The notes beneath the pieces are model-generated. The model was given only the letters and a program-made list of their open reading frames with translations. It searched no databases and was not told the origin of the DNA. From Rutstroemia sp. NJR-2017a BVV2 (taxonomy: Eukaryota; Ascomycota; Leotiomycetes; Helotiales; Rutstroemiaceae), in assembly GCA_002946415.1 (NCBI GenBank), contig NJPS01000075.1, positions 1-64,000 of the forward strand: DNA of 64,000 nucleotides. The letters run 5' to 3'. The translations under genes and the position numbers were made by a program. Positions 23,240 to 36,244 of this stretch are shown here, one piece after another (the first letter of the stretch is position 1; each line of letters begins with the position of its first letter).

Positions 23240-26200
23240 CTTATAACTTTATATAATCTTTCTAAGTAGTAATATAAAATAAGTTTATCTGGTCTATCTT
23301 TTTTGATGATTTTTGTAATATAAAGACTCTAAGTGATTTTTTGAAAAAGATATAATAATATCAAGCTTGGTATCTTTAAAGTTTATAAAATATAAATTGA
23401 TAAAGATTATTACTTTATATAATATAGAGAAATATATTAATAATATAATAAATAATTAATTCGATGATATTCTAATTTTATTAATTTTATATTAGAATAT
23501 ATAAAAAGGAAGTTATTAATAATATAAATATATATAGAAATCTTTAAATATAATTATATAGTTATATTTATATTATAAAAAGTTAATATTTTAAATTTTT
23601 TATTTAAAAAGATTTTTTAATTAATAAAAGATTTTATTAATTATAATAATAATTTTCTTAAATATATATAATTATAATTAAAGTAAGTTTAAAATAATAA
23701 AAATAATTTAAAAATTATTATTATTAATATTCTATATATATTTGAAAATCGATTTTATTAATTTTTCTAAGATAATTTAGATTTTATTATTTTATATAAA
23801 TATTTGATCTTTCTTTATTAATTTTATAAATAATATAGTTATAATAGAATATTCTTTAATAAATCTTTTATTAAAGTTTGCAAATTCCAAAAAAAATTAA
23901 ATTTCTTTAATATTTTTAAATTATTATTATTCAAATATATTATTTACTTTTTTAGAGTTTATTTTAAATTCTTTAATATTAATAATATATTTTAAAAATT
24001 TTATTTCGATAATATAAAACCAATATTTTTTAAATTTAAATAAGATATTTATATAGATTAAATATATATATATAATTAACATATTTATAAATTTAAATAA
24101 AACTAAGTATTCGAAATATTCGAATTAAATATAAAAAATAGTTTTCTATTTATATTCTTCTTTAATTCTAATTAAGTTGAATTTCGAGCTTTAATTTAAT
24201 TTTGTAAAAATCTTAATTTATTTTAATCGATTTTATAATTTATTTATTAGTAATAAAGAATATCGATTTTTAATTATAATTATATTAAACTTTCTATAAT
24301 CTATTATTAGTTATTTCTTTATATCTCTTAATTTTGATATAAAGAATATTAATATATTAATTAATAATAATAATTTTGATATAAATTCTTTAATTAATAT
24401 TTTATTAATATATTTTCTAAATTTTTCTAGTTTTGTTTCTAAAAATAATATTAATAAATAAAAATATAGTTATTTTTTCTTTTTTTAATTTGATTTTATA
24501 ATTTTAAAGTTTATATTTTGAAAATAATTTTTTAATAAGATATATTTCAAATATTTTAATATATTTCTTATATTATATTAATATTATTATTAATAAGGAA
24601 TTTTAAATATTTTTAATATTTTATCTTTTAAATATTATTATTTTCAACTTTCTTTAAAATATTAACTTTATAGATTTTTATATATCTAAAAATTATAATT
24701 ATAATAATCTAAATTAATTCTCTTTATAATCTAATTTATTTTTAAATTATATTAATATATTTATAATATTTCTAAAATTATTTAATATCTATTTCTTAGA
24801 ATTAGTAATTTATATTATTATATTCTATAATTCTTATCAAATTATTTTATTTTTACTAATTAGTTAATTATTTATTAATTATAATAAATATAATTAAGTT
24901 TTCAATTAAATCTTAAATTTTATAATTTTTATAATTTCTAATATTATAAAATTTTCTATAATTTCTAAATCTATTATAGTTTGAAATTTATATTTATTTA
25001 ATTTAATTAAATAGAAGATTTAAATCTATTTTATAATTGATTTTAATTATTATTCCGAATTTTTAGAAATTTAAATTTTTCTAGTTTTTTTATTTCTAAA
25101 TTTTCGAAAATATTATCTAAATCTATTTTTATTAATTCTATAAACCAAATAATGGTTATTATAATATATTATTTATAAAAAGAAAATATATTTTTATTTT
25201 GATATTAATTTAAATTCTAAACTTTCTATTTCTGATTCTAATTAAAAAATTTATATTATTTTAAATTATTATATTTAATTCTTCTATTATTTTCTTTTTT
25301 AATTTTTTTTATATATATTAATTTGATATTCTGGTTTTCTATATTTGAAATAAAGATTTTCTTTTCGATATCTCTTTATTTCTTTTTTAGATAATTCTTT
25401 ATCTTTTTAAATTATATTTAATTTTATTAATTCTAACTAATAGTTTTTTTTTAAAATCTTTAATTCTCTATATCATTATATTATTCTTTCTATTTAAGAA
25501 ATCGTTTATATAAATAATTATTGATTTTAATTATTATAATTATTAATTCTCTAAAATTTTCTAAATTATTAGATTAAAATAATTTATCTTTTATATTATC
25601 TTTTAAATCTTAATAATATTATATTTAAAGTATTTCATTATTCTATTTTATTTTCACTTTATATTATTAAAATTAAATAATATTAAAATTAAATAATATT
25701 ATTAATTACTAAATTTATTTATTATAGATTTTATAATATTTATTCTATATTTCTTTTTAAATTAATATCTTCGAATATTATTATAACTTTTTTCTTTGAA
25801 ATTCTTAAAAATTTGGAAAATTTAGAAAATTTCTTTTTTTATAATAATAGAAATATCTTTATTTATAACTTTATTAATTAAGAAGTTTTTGAGAAATAAT
25901 TGAATTTAGTTAAAAACTGGTTTTCTAAAAAAAAATATAATTTATAATATCTTATTTATATTTATAACGAATTTTGCTAAATTAAATTCAATATAAAATT
26001 TTATTTATATAATGAAAAATTTGAAATTAAATTACTTTCTTAAAAATATATTAAATAAATTAACTTTAATTTATATAAACTAGATTATTATAATAAATAG
26101 TATTATAATAATTAAGATAATTATTTATTATTCTCTAATTTATAATATTAAGATATTATTTATTCTAGATATAATTTATAATTCAATATTTGAAATAATT

Positions 26201-27750
26201 CAAATATTTAAAATATTATATTATTGATTCTCTAATTATATAAAATTAATTAGAAAATTAAATAAATTTAGAATTAAAATAATTAAATAGAGAATTATAT
26301 AATAATAAATAATATTAATTAATAATTAAATAATAAATGAAATTATTATTTGAGTTAAATATAAAACTTTATATATTAAAGAAATATTATTTATTTATAT
26401 AAATTTTCGTTTTTATTATATTAATTATTTTGATATTCTTAGTAATCTCGAATTATTAATATTACTAATATTATTTAAATAATTATATAACTCTTTATAT
26501 AAAGTTTTATTATAATTAGTTATTTTAATTTCTAAATTTAAAATCTTTATAATTATATAATATAAAACTTTATTAAGTTATTTACTTTACTAGATTAATT
26601 ATTTTTTATCTATATTTGATTTCAATTGTTAATTAAATAATAATAATAATTAAAATTAAATAAATTTATATAAAAATAACTAAAATAGAATCTATTATAT
26701 AATCTAAATAAGTTCTTTTATTATATTTAGATTGTTTATATATTCTATATTATAATTAAATTGATAATATTATTTAAAATTCTTTCTTCTTTATAATTAT
26801 ATTATCTTTAATTTAAATAATAACTTTTTATTAAATTAAAATCTTATTAGTTTTTTTATAATAATAGTTTTATTTTATTTTAAATAGATTTTGAGAACTT
26901 TATAATACTTATTTAGATTATAATTTATTTTATATAATTATTGATTATTAATTTATAAAATAATTATTTTATAAATTAATTTTTTAATATTTTTAATTAG
27001 AATTTTAATTATTCGAAAAAGAGATATAAAAAAATTATTTTAATATTAGATAATTCTATTTCAAATAATATCAATTTAAGAAAAAGTTTCTTTAAAATTA
27101 TAGAAAATATATAAATTTTAAGAGAAAGATAATCTAATTATAAATAATAGAGTTTGAAGATAAATATTTATTTTTAAGATAACTTTTTAAAAATCGAATA
27201 ATATTAATTCAATATTATAAAATCTAATTTAAATATTTGAAAATATAATTATTTATCTAAAAACCTTTTTAAATCTAATTAAGAAATCTATTTTACTAAT
27301 ATAGATAATATTAGATTTGATAAAACTAATAATTTGATTATTATATATTTTCTTCAAAAACTAAAATAGATTAATATCTATTAGCTAAATCAAATAAAAA
27401 GAATATAGAAATAAATAAAGTATTTTAATTTTATATTTAATATAGTTTTTTTGAAAAACAATTAAATTATAATTCTTTTATCTATTTAAAACTAGTAATT
27501 ATTATAAACTTTTTATTCAAATAATAATATATTTCTCGAAATATTTAATTTAATTTAAATCTATTTTATTATTTATTTATTTATTTTCTATAAATTTAAT
27601 TAGTTAATCTTTAAGTTAATTAATTATTATTATTTACTAAATCTAAGTTATTATTTTCTTAAATAATATAAAAGAGAAAGTTATTTCTCTTTCTATATTA
27701 ATTATAATAATAATTATTATTTATTCCTGATTATCTAACTAAATACTCTT
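23240..27750. other. AT desert, RIP-degraded repeats
   Basis: About 4.5 kb of almost pure A/T, saturated with TpA. No coding sequence can be read on either strand. One piece (about 26216-26480) is recognisable as a degraded LTR of the family of the intact solo LTR at 28506-28827. The rest is presumably older transposon sequence. Confidence 0.7.
26216..26480 (+). repeat. RIP-degraded copy of the solo-LTR family
   Basis: This aligns with 28515-28760 with C replaced by T and G by A throughout; for instance, GATTCTCTAATCATATGAAA corresponds to GATTCTCTAATTATATAAAA. Related, more distant copies lie at about 51540-51740, 53745-53925 and 62300-62470, all in the same orientation. Confidence 0.7.
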
Positions 27751-27779
27751 CATTTTTTTTAATTATTCTATATTTGTAA

Positions 27780-28284
27780 CTACTATATATAAAGTAATTA
27801 TATCTATTATAAATTCTATTTTATCGAAGTTCTATATATCTAATTTCAATATTTTATATTCTTGATATATATCTTTAAATAATATAAATTATTTCGAAAG
27901 AAGCTTTGGATTTTTACAAAGAACTTTTTGGATATTATAAACTCGAATAAAGTAGACTTTGAATTTAGGATATCGATTTATAAATTGTTGTATCTAATAC
28001 TTATTAATATATCGAGTATCCTTATTATCAAGGATATAATTCGCTATATCTTCGATAGTATTAAAGCAAGACCGATATTCTCTTGAATCTAGATCAAGAA
28101 TATATTGAACTATTATCTCCTCTTTTAATATAGTTAACCGGCGGAATCGTAGTACTGTTATAGCAACAGATTGCCTTCTAGTTATTCTTCCGACAAATAT
28201 ATCTTTATTTATATTATATATCTTAACAGCTTTCCGATTGCTTAATCCAGATGTCGAATTAATCGCCTGAATCGCAAGATTCAA
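27780..28284 (-). pseudogene. Pogo/Fot1-like DDE transposase relic
   Basis: The minus-strand frame 28284-27994 starts MNLAIQAINSTSGLSNRKA and continues to the EEIIVQYILDLDSREY block. This is the psq-type helix-turn-helix DNA-binding region of fungal pogo-family transposases. Past the stop at 27994 the degraded sequence still shows a second DNA-binding segment and a block resembling the NFDET motif that carries the first catalytic Asp. Stops and AT-drift make it dead. Terminal inverted repeats were not identified. Confidence 0.7.
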
Positions 28285-28505
28285 TCGAGCTTCTTTACTA
28301 GGTTCAGGTATATTGGGTTGTTGTTTTATTGATGGATTAAGTTGAGTTGTAGAATATAGGTAAAAAGTAGCTAATCTGATAAGGTGGATAACTTAGTGGG
28401 GTTTCACGTTATACGTTGGTTCGTAACATAAGGTTGTATTTAATAATCAGTCAATTTATTCGTATTTCAAGGCTTATTAATCAATGGGATAAATTGATTG
28501 ACTAA
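28285..28505. other. Sequence between transposase relic and solo LTR
   Basis: This holds the presumed start of the pogo relic. An inverted repeat spans about 28428-28512 (GTAACAT near the left, ATGTTAC at the right, with TCAGTCAATTTAT against ATAAATTGATTGA inside). The LTR target duplication ACTAA ends it at 28501-28505. Confidence 0.45.
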
Positions 28506-28827
28506 TGTTACATCGTCGATTCTCTAATCATATGAAAGTGGTCAGAGGACTAGGTAGGTTTAGAACTGAAGCAGTCAAGCAGGGGATCGCGCAATGATGA
28601 AGTAGTATCGATTGGTAACTAAGTAATGGTTGAGATTACTATTTGAGTTGAGCACGAAGCTCCATATACTAAGGAAACTATTTACTTATATAGATCTTCG
28701 TCTCATCTGTCCTAGCGATCTCAATCGCTAGGATAAGTGAGACAGTTATTCTTCCTGCCTGAGGTTCTACTGGATTATCACTAGACAATCCTGAGCCTAA
28801 GGTCCTCAGGCCTTGTGGTTCATAACA
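28506..28827 (+). mobile_element. Solo LTR with perfect 5-bp target duplication
   Basis: A 322-bp sequence begins TGTTACATCG and ends GGTTCATAACA, with TG...CA ends within a TGTTA/TAACA inverted repeat. It is flanked by ACTAA on both sides (28501-28505 and 28828-28832). No internal retrotransposon sequence is attached, so it is a recombined solo LTR. Unlike its relatives in the AT deserts it has kept a balanced base composition. It ends 167 bp before the bANK regulator start. Confidence 0.85.
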
Positions 28828-28994
28828 ACTAATTAGGTGTGAATTGGCGAATGCAATCTTATCTTATGTGAGACGGGCAACAGATGCAGCCGGGCTACGT
28901 TAGTGTGAAGAAATGTCGCAATATGCATTATATAATGATTATAAAGTTAGCCACATTTCATTTCAATGTGAACGCCTTTTGTAAATGCCAAAAT

Positions 28995-30009
28995 ATGGAA
29001 CTCAATCTCCAGTTACCTGCCGATGTCACTGAGCGTCGTCGACTGCAAAATCGTATCGCACAAAGAAGATTTCGCCGTAAGTCGAATCTCTTGCTCCTAT
29101 AAATGTACTCTAGCTATGGTAATTCTAACTATACTATCATTTCCTGCAGAAAGGAGAGAACAACGGCAAGCTGCGAGTAACAATACCAGCCCGCCTCCCG
29201 GGCCGAATACGGACCAGTCTTCAACAAGCCACTCATCCGCATTCCAACTCGAAAATTTGCCTTTCGATCAAAGCGACACCTGCTATCTCACAAGTCCAGA
29301 GTTAAACGATGGAAGCTTTTGGGACCTGCAAATAAGAGAAAACCTCCTAAGTTGCACCGATAATCCTGAATCTATATCGATACCCGAGACTTCTTCTACC
29401 CTATCTAATCTCACCTCCTCTCCTACTACTGCTAAGACTTCGCCGGAGCCCTTTCCCAGATATAACAATGACATCCGAGCTCCTGATCTGACTGCCGGAA
29501 AAAGTCAAACCTTGCCAGCCCGAGCCATGAGCATTTCACCACAATTTCAGTCTCAACACCTGTCCTCAGATGGAACAGACAGTGAATGGCTCAGCGCTTT
29601 GCACATCGCAGCGAAGAAAGGGCATGACCGGATCGTGCGTGTGCTGATACAACGCAACATGGATTGCAACGAAAAGGATAGCAAAGGCCGGACACCCTTG
29701 ATGCACGCAGTGATTGAGAACCATGAGCCCGTTGTTAGCGCATTAATTAGCCACGGGGCTCGTAGCAATGAGGTTGATAACTTGCAGCGCTCAGTGCTGC
29801 ACCTGGCAGTGATACATCGGCGCGAGAATGTACTGAGAGCACTTTTGGAATTCTGCTCTGAGCGGCGGCAGGAACTGGATATCGATGCCTATGACGCTTC
29901 TGGAAAGACGCCGTTGCATATAGCTGTTGAGCAGGGCTTTGAGTCGGGTGTTATTATATTATTGCGAAATGGGGCCAATATAAATATCAAAGCGCGAGTA
30001 TCAATATAA
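28995..30009 (+). CDS. bANK transcription factor (bZIP basic region plus ankyrin repeats), likely pathway regulator; C-terminus apparently truncated
   Basis: Exons 28995-29076 and 29150-30009 with a 73-nt intron give 313 residues. The intron splits a bZIP basic region (RRRLQNRIAQRRFR then QRREQRQ, about residues 13-35). No leucine zipper follows. A Ser/Thr/Pro-rich middle leads to about four ankyrin units from residue 170 (ALHIAAKKGH, TPLMHAVIENH, VLHLAVIHRR, TPLHIAVEQG). This layout is that of the bANK regulators ToxE (HC-toxin) and Aps2 (apicidin), which activate secondary-metabolite genes. The last unit breaks off after NGANINIKAR and runs into AT-degraded DNA, so the C-terminus is probably lost. 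The start is the ATG nearest the basic region; an in-frame ATG at 28884 is possible. The solo LTR lies just upstream and may contribute promoter sequence. Confidence 0.8.
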
Positions 30010-30920
30010 CTATAATATAAAATAGTAAAATGAATTAAATCCGGAAATAGATAAATTATTAAAAGAATATATCGATAAGTCGGTGCTTTAGCTATATAAT
30101 GGCTGTATAGACCATTATACCTTAGTTATATAATATACCTTATAAAAATAACTATATATATTTTAGATCGCTATATATCTATTTATATATCTGTATATAT
30201 CGAAGCTGAAGTACCGGAGAGTATTAAAAGGAATTTCGAAGTATATTTATTATATATTATAAATAAACTATTATATAGCTAGCTAGTTATAAAGAATTAA
30301 AATGATTTTACTTATTAATATAAATTAACTATTATATACTTTATCTAATATTCTAGATAAATATAGATATAAGTTTATATAGTTTTGTTGAATTTATCTC
30401 TTTTAAATTCTTTTCTTTTATAAAGAGATTCAACTAATAAAATATATATTCAATATATATTATATTTTTAAATTTCAATCGAGTTTATTTAATAAATAAA
30501 AAATCGAATTTAATAATTTCGAATAATTCTAATTTATAATAAATTAATTTAAATATTTAATATATTTATAAAAAATTATAAAAATATAATTTAAAATTAA
30601 TTTAAATTTTAATAATATTTTTTTAATTAAATTTTGGAAAAAACTAAAAGATTATATTAAATATTATAAAATAAATAAAGTAAGAATATATATATTTTAA
30701 TAATATATATAAAAAGAGATTTAAAAGATAATCTAGTTATATTATAATATCTGTTAAAAAAAGAGATAAAAAAATCGATAATATTATTAAACTGATAAAA
30801 AGATAAACTTTTATATTACAAAGTGATCTAAGTTAAGCTAAAAAGAGATCTATATATACCCCCTTCATATATTCTATAATATTCAATAAAACTTCTTTTG
30901 ATTTCTTTAACTTTAATTAT
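30010..30920. other. AT desert between regulator and P450
   Basis: This 0.9 kb is AT-saturated. The part at 30060-30240 is a little less degraded and may be former coding sequence, but I cannot identify it. The rest shows nothing. Confidence 0.55.
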
Positions 30921-32727
30921 CTACTTATTATTTATAGTTTTCTTCTTTCGGAATTCGACTTTTGCAAATGGGTTAGCAGCAGAATCGAGTCCGTTGTAGA
31001 TATTCTTTGGGCGCTCCGCAATCCTTATATCATAGTTCAAGAGAAAATGCGCAAGCAGCAGTTTGATCTCGGTGCTTGCAAAGAAGCGTCCAGGACAAGC
31101 ATGACTTCCATGGCCTGAATTGATTGTCAGCAAGAAATTCCCCAGAAGCCAGATCAAGGAACAGCGGCCTTGCTGAAGCTTGAATCCGAAGAAAGTATAA
31201 TACAGAAAAATAGCTTACCGAAATTTAGTGACTCCTTTCCTGTAGTGACGAACTGATGACTAGTCTGCAGTCCCGGCTTCTGACGTAGCTTTTCGAAACG
31301 GAACCCGTCAAACTCATCTGGATGGTCCCAAATCTTGGGGTCGCTCGTGACACCAGCATTTGAAATGCCTATGCAAGTTCCCTTGGGCAAAACATCACCA
31401 TTCGAAAGTTTCAGGTTCGAGGTGACTAGACGAGGGAGAGCAACAGGGCTCGGTGGGTTCATTCGTTGCACCTCTTTGATAAAGGAGTCCATTTTCTTAA
31501 GCTTCGCTATTGATTGTTGGACCAGGACACCGTTGCTCTCGGTTAGTACACTTTCGAGTTCCTCAAGAAGGGGAGCCTGGTACTCGGTGCGCCATGCGAT
31601 ATCGTAAATGGTTTGCGCAAGCTATTAAATAATAGTTAAATAATTATACAAAGATCTACAGATGGAGATGTTATACTTGCGCGCTCGTCGTATGGATGGC
31701 GGCCATACTAATATTAAGTTGAGCTTTTACTTGGTAGTCCAAACTCTTGCCGTCTTTACCAGCCTGCTTCATGAGTATCTATAGAAAGCGAGGTATGTGT
31801 CAGCAAGATTCCATGAAGAAAGGGCTTAAAATAAAAGGTTTGCTCCACAAGATACTAACGGCCATGAAGTCATCATTTGATGGTTTGAAGTCTGGGTTTA
31901 CGAGCTCCTTGAGTTTTTCATTAAATATTGGTTTTAAGAGGACTTTGGCATCGGAAAGGTGTGTGTAGGCCGCATTGATCTCCGGAATAAATCGGGCTAT
32001 GAATGGGTGTAGGAGACCATTGTATGTTCTTAGCTTCGCCGCTCCACCAAAAGCATTGATTGTAAAGCCCGTGGTGATATTGATCCATTGCTCATTGCGC
32101 GACAACGGCAGTCCCACAAAAACTCTAGCAGTCAAGAGGGCAACCATTCGAGCTAATACTGGGTACAGATGAACAGGAGTCCAGGTGTCTGTTGAGCAGT
32201 CTGGCATTTCCCTCGAGAAGACATATTGGCATTCGTTTTGAAGCGACGCAGTGACACTGGATAGATTTCTTGTTAAATCAACCCCAATGACCTTGATAAC
32301 ACTGCTATCAGGGACCGCGAGAGGAGTATGCAAGCCGTAGAAACGGTGAAAAGCCTGGGCGAAACTGGCCTGATTCTCAGGCAACGATTTAATCTCATCG
32401 AGAAACGAGACGGGCAAGATGACAAACGACTGGTAGACCGTGTGGAGCGTGATGATGGAATTGCGATACTAGTCACCAAAAGCTTAGCAAACTTGCGGAT
32501 TTGACAATAAGGCACTAGGTATTTACTTTGGAATAACCTTGCTTAAGCAGGTTTCCGAGATTTGTCGTCGGGGCTTTGTCCCCAATAGCGGGATACTTAG
32601 TGTAAATGTTGCTTCTCAATAGTTGAATAAAGATAGGGACGAATAGGATGATGGCGGTGGCGATAAATGTGGTGTAGTAAGATACGAGGCCTCCGCCACC
32701 AAAATCAAAAGTCGATGCTTGTACCAT
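30921..32727 (-). CDS. Cytochrome P450 monooxygenase, ent-kaurene-oxidase/CYP68-like group
   Basis: Five exons: 32727-32527, 32468-31860, 31778-31677, 31621-31219 and 31114-30921, joined by GT-AG introns of 58, 81, 55 and 104 nt. They total 1509 nt and 502 residues. A membrane helix lies near residues 15-36. The I-helix is of the AAIHTTS type, the K-helix is EVQR, and the heme loop is FGHGSHACPGRFF with His in place of the usual Arg. All three are normal for this family, which includes gibberellin-pathway and other terpenoid P450s. The chain is full length. It lies alone between AT blocks, divergent from the retrotransposon and separated from the other cluster genes, yet its frame is intact, which argues for selection. 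Confidence 0.87.
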
Positions 32728-33589
32728 ATTTGGACGTGGTGGCGACGGGATTGAATTAAGGAGTAAGAAAGATTTGAAGAACGAGATGGATATAAGACAG
32801 AAATCCCTGGCTCGAAGGAAAAATTTATCTATATCGCAAATACAAATGGTTTACTATATAAGTTTTTTCATCTTGTATAATATAGTTTGAATCCAACTAA
32901 TTATAAATGATAAGTAAACATAATTAAATGTAAGCATGCATATAAGCATACAGATAAATAGATATCTTTAATTAACTCGAAAATCTCTAACGTAGTTTAC
33001 CACGACCCTGCGCACACTACCACTCTGCGCACCCCCAAAACACACCAAAATCAATAAAAATCCGATATTCGGAATCAAATAATTAGTTAATTTTTTAAGT
33101 TGAAACTCAAAAGTCTTTATTAGGAAGTATATTCTAGCTGATTTTGAGAGTTATAGATTTTGAAACTTATTAATTCTCAAAATCAATCAATTTAGAAATT
33201 AAAAGTAACTAGATAATTCAGTTTATAAAAACTATTAAAGATTTTATTTTAATATCTTTAAATATACTTTTTTAATAGATAACTAACTTAGATTCTAAAT
33301 ATTATAATAAAATATTAAGTAGTTATTTAATTTTGAATATTAGATTTTTATTGATTTTGATATATTTTGAATATATATAAAGTAGTGATATATATAAAGT
33401 TATAATAAACTATATTAATTTATTTTTATTTGATTTTAACTAATATAAATAACTAAAATAACTATATTAGCTATATTAATTATATTGATATCTAATAAAG
33501 TTTGATAATAATATTCAAATTTTTATTTTAATATTATATAATTTCTATATTATAATACCAAGTAGATAAAAAGATAATAATAAAAAAGA

Positions 33590-33740
33590 ATAATTATTGC
33601 TAAGTTATTCGATAATTTAGAATAAATATAATAAATAATTAAATAACTAATTTAAAATAAATAATTCGAATATTTCAAATTTACTAACTAGTTATAATAT
33701 AAATAATATAATTAAAGAATTACTAAATAATATAATTATT
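33590..33740 (+). repeat. Fragment of dispersed RIP-degraded repeat (LINE 3' region)
   Basis: It shares long stretches with 60210-60360 (for example TTTACTAACTAGTTATAATA) and, inverted, with 52830-53000. It is the 3' region of the LINE family described at 55600-60530. Confidence 0.65.
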
Positions 33741-33772
33741 TGAAATAAATAAAAAATAAATAAATAAGTAAC

Positions 33773-33775
33773 AAA

Positions 33776-33830
<55 letters not shown>

Positions 33831-33832
33831 AT
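33773..33832. repeat. (AAAT)n microsatellite
   Basis: About fourteen uninterrupted AAAT units. Confidence 0.9.
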
Positions 33833-34889
33833 ATTATTTATTTAGTTAAAAATTATAAAATTGAAATATTAATATTTAATTAACTTTAATTAATAAATTT
33901 ATTTGGAAAAAACTTTTGAATATATTTAAAATCTATTTACTAATAAAAATAAAAATATTCTCAAATTAAATTTTAATATTAATATAATATTTTTTTCTTT
34001 AATATTATATTATATAATTTTTTATTAAATATTTAATTTTTAAAATTATCTTTAATTTTTTTATTTAAAGTTTTTAATTTAATATTCTAAAAATAAAACT
34101 AATTATTATAAATAAAAATATTAAAATATTCTAAAGAAAATTTTAATTTATATAAAGAATATTATATAAACAATTAAATATAATTATTTAAATAAAAAAT
34201 TAAGTTATTTATTATATATTTTTATCCTTTATATAAATATTAATTAATATATAATATTATTATATAATTATAAATATATTTATATTTATATACTAAATAA
34301 TATAATAAATAAAATAATATTTTTAAATTTCTAATTTTATTTCTTTAAAAATTATCTTTAATTAATTATAATATATTATAAAAATAAAAAAAATAAAATA
34401 ATATTTATTTTTAAATTTTATATAAAAAACTTTAATAAATTAATTCAAATTATATTCAAAATTGATTTAATAAATTATTATAAATTAAAAAAAAGATTAT
34501 ATAATATATTTTAAAAATGTATTATTTAAATTAATTTTTAGAAATTAAGATATTAAAAAACTTAATTTCTTTTAAATTTTTTAAATTTTATTATTATAAT
34601 ATATTATATTATATTAAATTAAAATTTTATATAATAATAATTTAAATTTTCAATATATTTTTAAAGAGAATATAATTATTAAAAAATTAAATATAAATAA
34701 AGAGAATTTAATTTTATAATAGAAAATAAAATGTAATTATATAAATAATTTTTATATATATTATTATAGAGTTATATAGTTATATTAGAAAATTAAAAAG
34801 ATATAATTAAATAAAAATCGCACGAAGCTCTTCTACTCTTTATAATCTCCTTCGAGTTCGTACAACCTCGAAAAACGAAGATAGAGGCA

Positions 34890-36110
34890 ATGGACCAGGA
34901 AATGGGAGGAACGATGTGTTTACACGCGACAACCCCCGTACGAGCAACAGGAGATACCCTACAGAAAGCAATCGAGATTACAGAGGCCCTTATACAAGGA
35001 AAGAAAGGTGCTACACGTCTGCAAGATGCATGGAAGATCGTACGAAACGCAGTAGGAGCAAGAAAAGAGGATAGGGGTACAGTCGAGCCCCGGGAAATAA
35101 AGCAGCAGATCGCGACCATCGCGACTATCGTACGAACCCTACAGTCAAACACAAACAAAGGAATATCGTACGCAGAAGTCCTCACGAGGAATAATACCCT
35201 TAGAGAGATGCCTATCCCTACACGACATACCCGGGAGATAGTGATCGCCCCAGGGGAGGAGACGACAGGACAGAAGAACCGGTCAGGAGGAGAGATCGTA
35301 CGAGATATAAATAAATAGATAGGAGGGGAGAAGGCGATCGCAGCCCGACGACTACCCCCAGGAGATGTTTTAGTCATATTTGATAAACAGGAAGAGAAGA
35401 AAACATGGGAGAAGAAGGAGCAGCTGGTCCAGCCCTTTGGTAGCTCTGCCAGAGTCCGTACGAGAGAATATACTATTATCGCACATGGACTGAAACTCGC
35501 TACCATCGATCGTACAAACCAAAAGAAAGCAATCGAGTATATCTACCAACAGAACCCGAGGCTCAGAGGAAAGGTTGAGATCGTACGAATCGGATTCTCT
35601 AAAAAGACTATCTGTACAGAGAAACGTATTGCCCCGCTACACATCGGAGTAGCTGAACCAGAGCAAGCCAATTTTTTGATTGACAATGGTCTACTCTTCG
35701 GCAGTGAACTACACGACTGCGAAGTCTTCTGTGGCGATTGTACAATCACTCAATGTTTCAAATGCTTTGGATATGGACATACAGCTAAACACTGCCAAAG
35801 CGACGTACGATGCGGATTCTGTGCGACAACCAGCCACAAGACAGACGAATGCCCAGTGAAGGCCAACAAGAAGGCCTACAAATGTGTAGATGCCCTGGCA
35901 ACCCCAACCATACTGCATGGGCAAGGGAGTGCCCTGTACGAAGCAAGAAAATACAGGCAGCAAGAGTTGCTTATGAGAACCGACCAGCAAGGTTCCAAAT
36001 ACACAAGAACAGGGCTACGGGTCTCGAGAGTGCCTCAACCGGAGGACACATTTTAACCCAGAGATCGTACGAGCCTCGAGTGAGGTCTACGAGACAGTAG
36101 AGCAAACACA
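34890..36110 (+). pseudogene. LINE ORF1 (zinc-knuckle RNA-binding protein), broken
   Basis: The frame opens at 34890, meets a TAG at 35316-35318, and continues in frame to the zinc knuckles QCFKCFGYGHTAKHC and RCGFCATTSHKTDEC (35750-35855). Near 35885 the frame slips by one base. The expected third knuckle (CPGNPNHTAWARECP) and its tail are read in the frame of 35810-36100. ORF1 proteins of this type bind the element RNA. Both defects mean no full protein is made. Confidence 0.78.
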
Positions 36111-36244
36111 AAAGAGACGAAAGGTGGGGAGACCGACAGCCTTCCAAACACAGCCAAACCCGAAAGGAATAGGAGATGCTCGTACGCTCTTTCAGAAATT
36201 AGGGGAACCAACTGATAGCCTAAACTTCGCCCCTACTTCCTCTA

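Larger units (their letters stand above)
32728..34859. other. P450 promoter followed by AT desert
   Basis: The first 270 bp are moderate in base composition and should carry the P450 promoter. A short GC-rich patch at 33001-33055 is followed by 1.8 kb of AT-saturated DNA. Within this, 33590-33740 matches the degraded repeat at 60200-60350, and 33773-33832 is an AAAT microsatellite. No gene is readable. Confidence 0.6.

Noticed and set aside
23240..27750. Search for CRISPR-like or other regularly spaced arrays in the AT deserts
   Set aside because: Repeats there are simple AT runs and decayed transposons with no regular spacer pattern, and the host is a eukaryote.
31530..31780. Third P450 lacking the A/G-G-x-D/E-T motif in the I-helix, possibly inactive
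   Set aside because: The AAIHTTS form is normal for the kaurene-oxidase/CYP68-like group, as is His instead of Arg in its heme loop.
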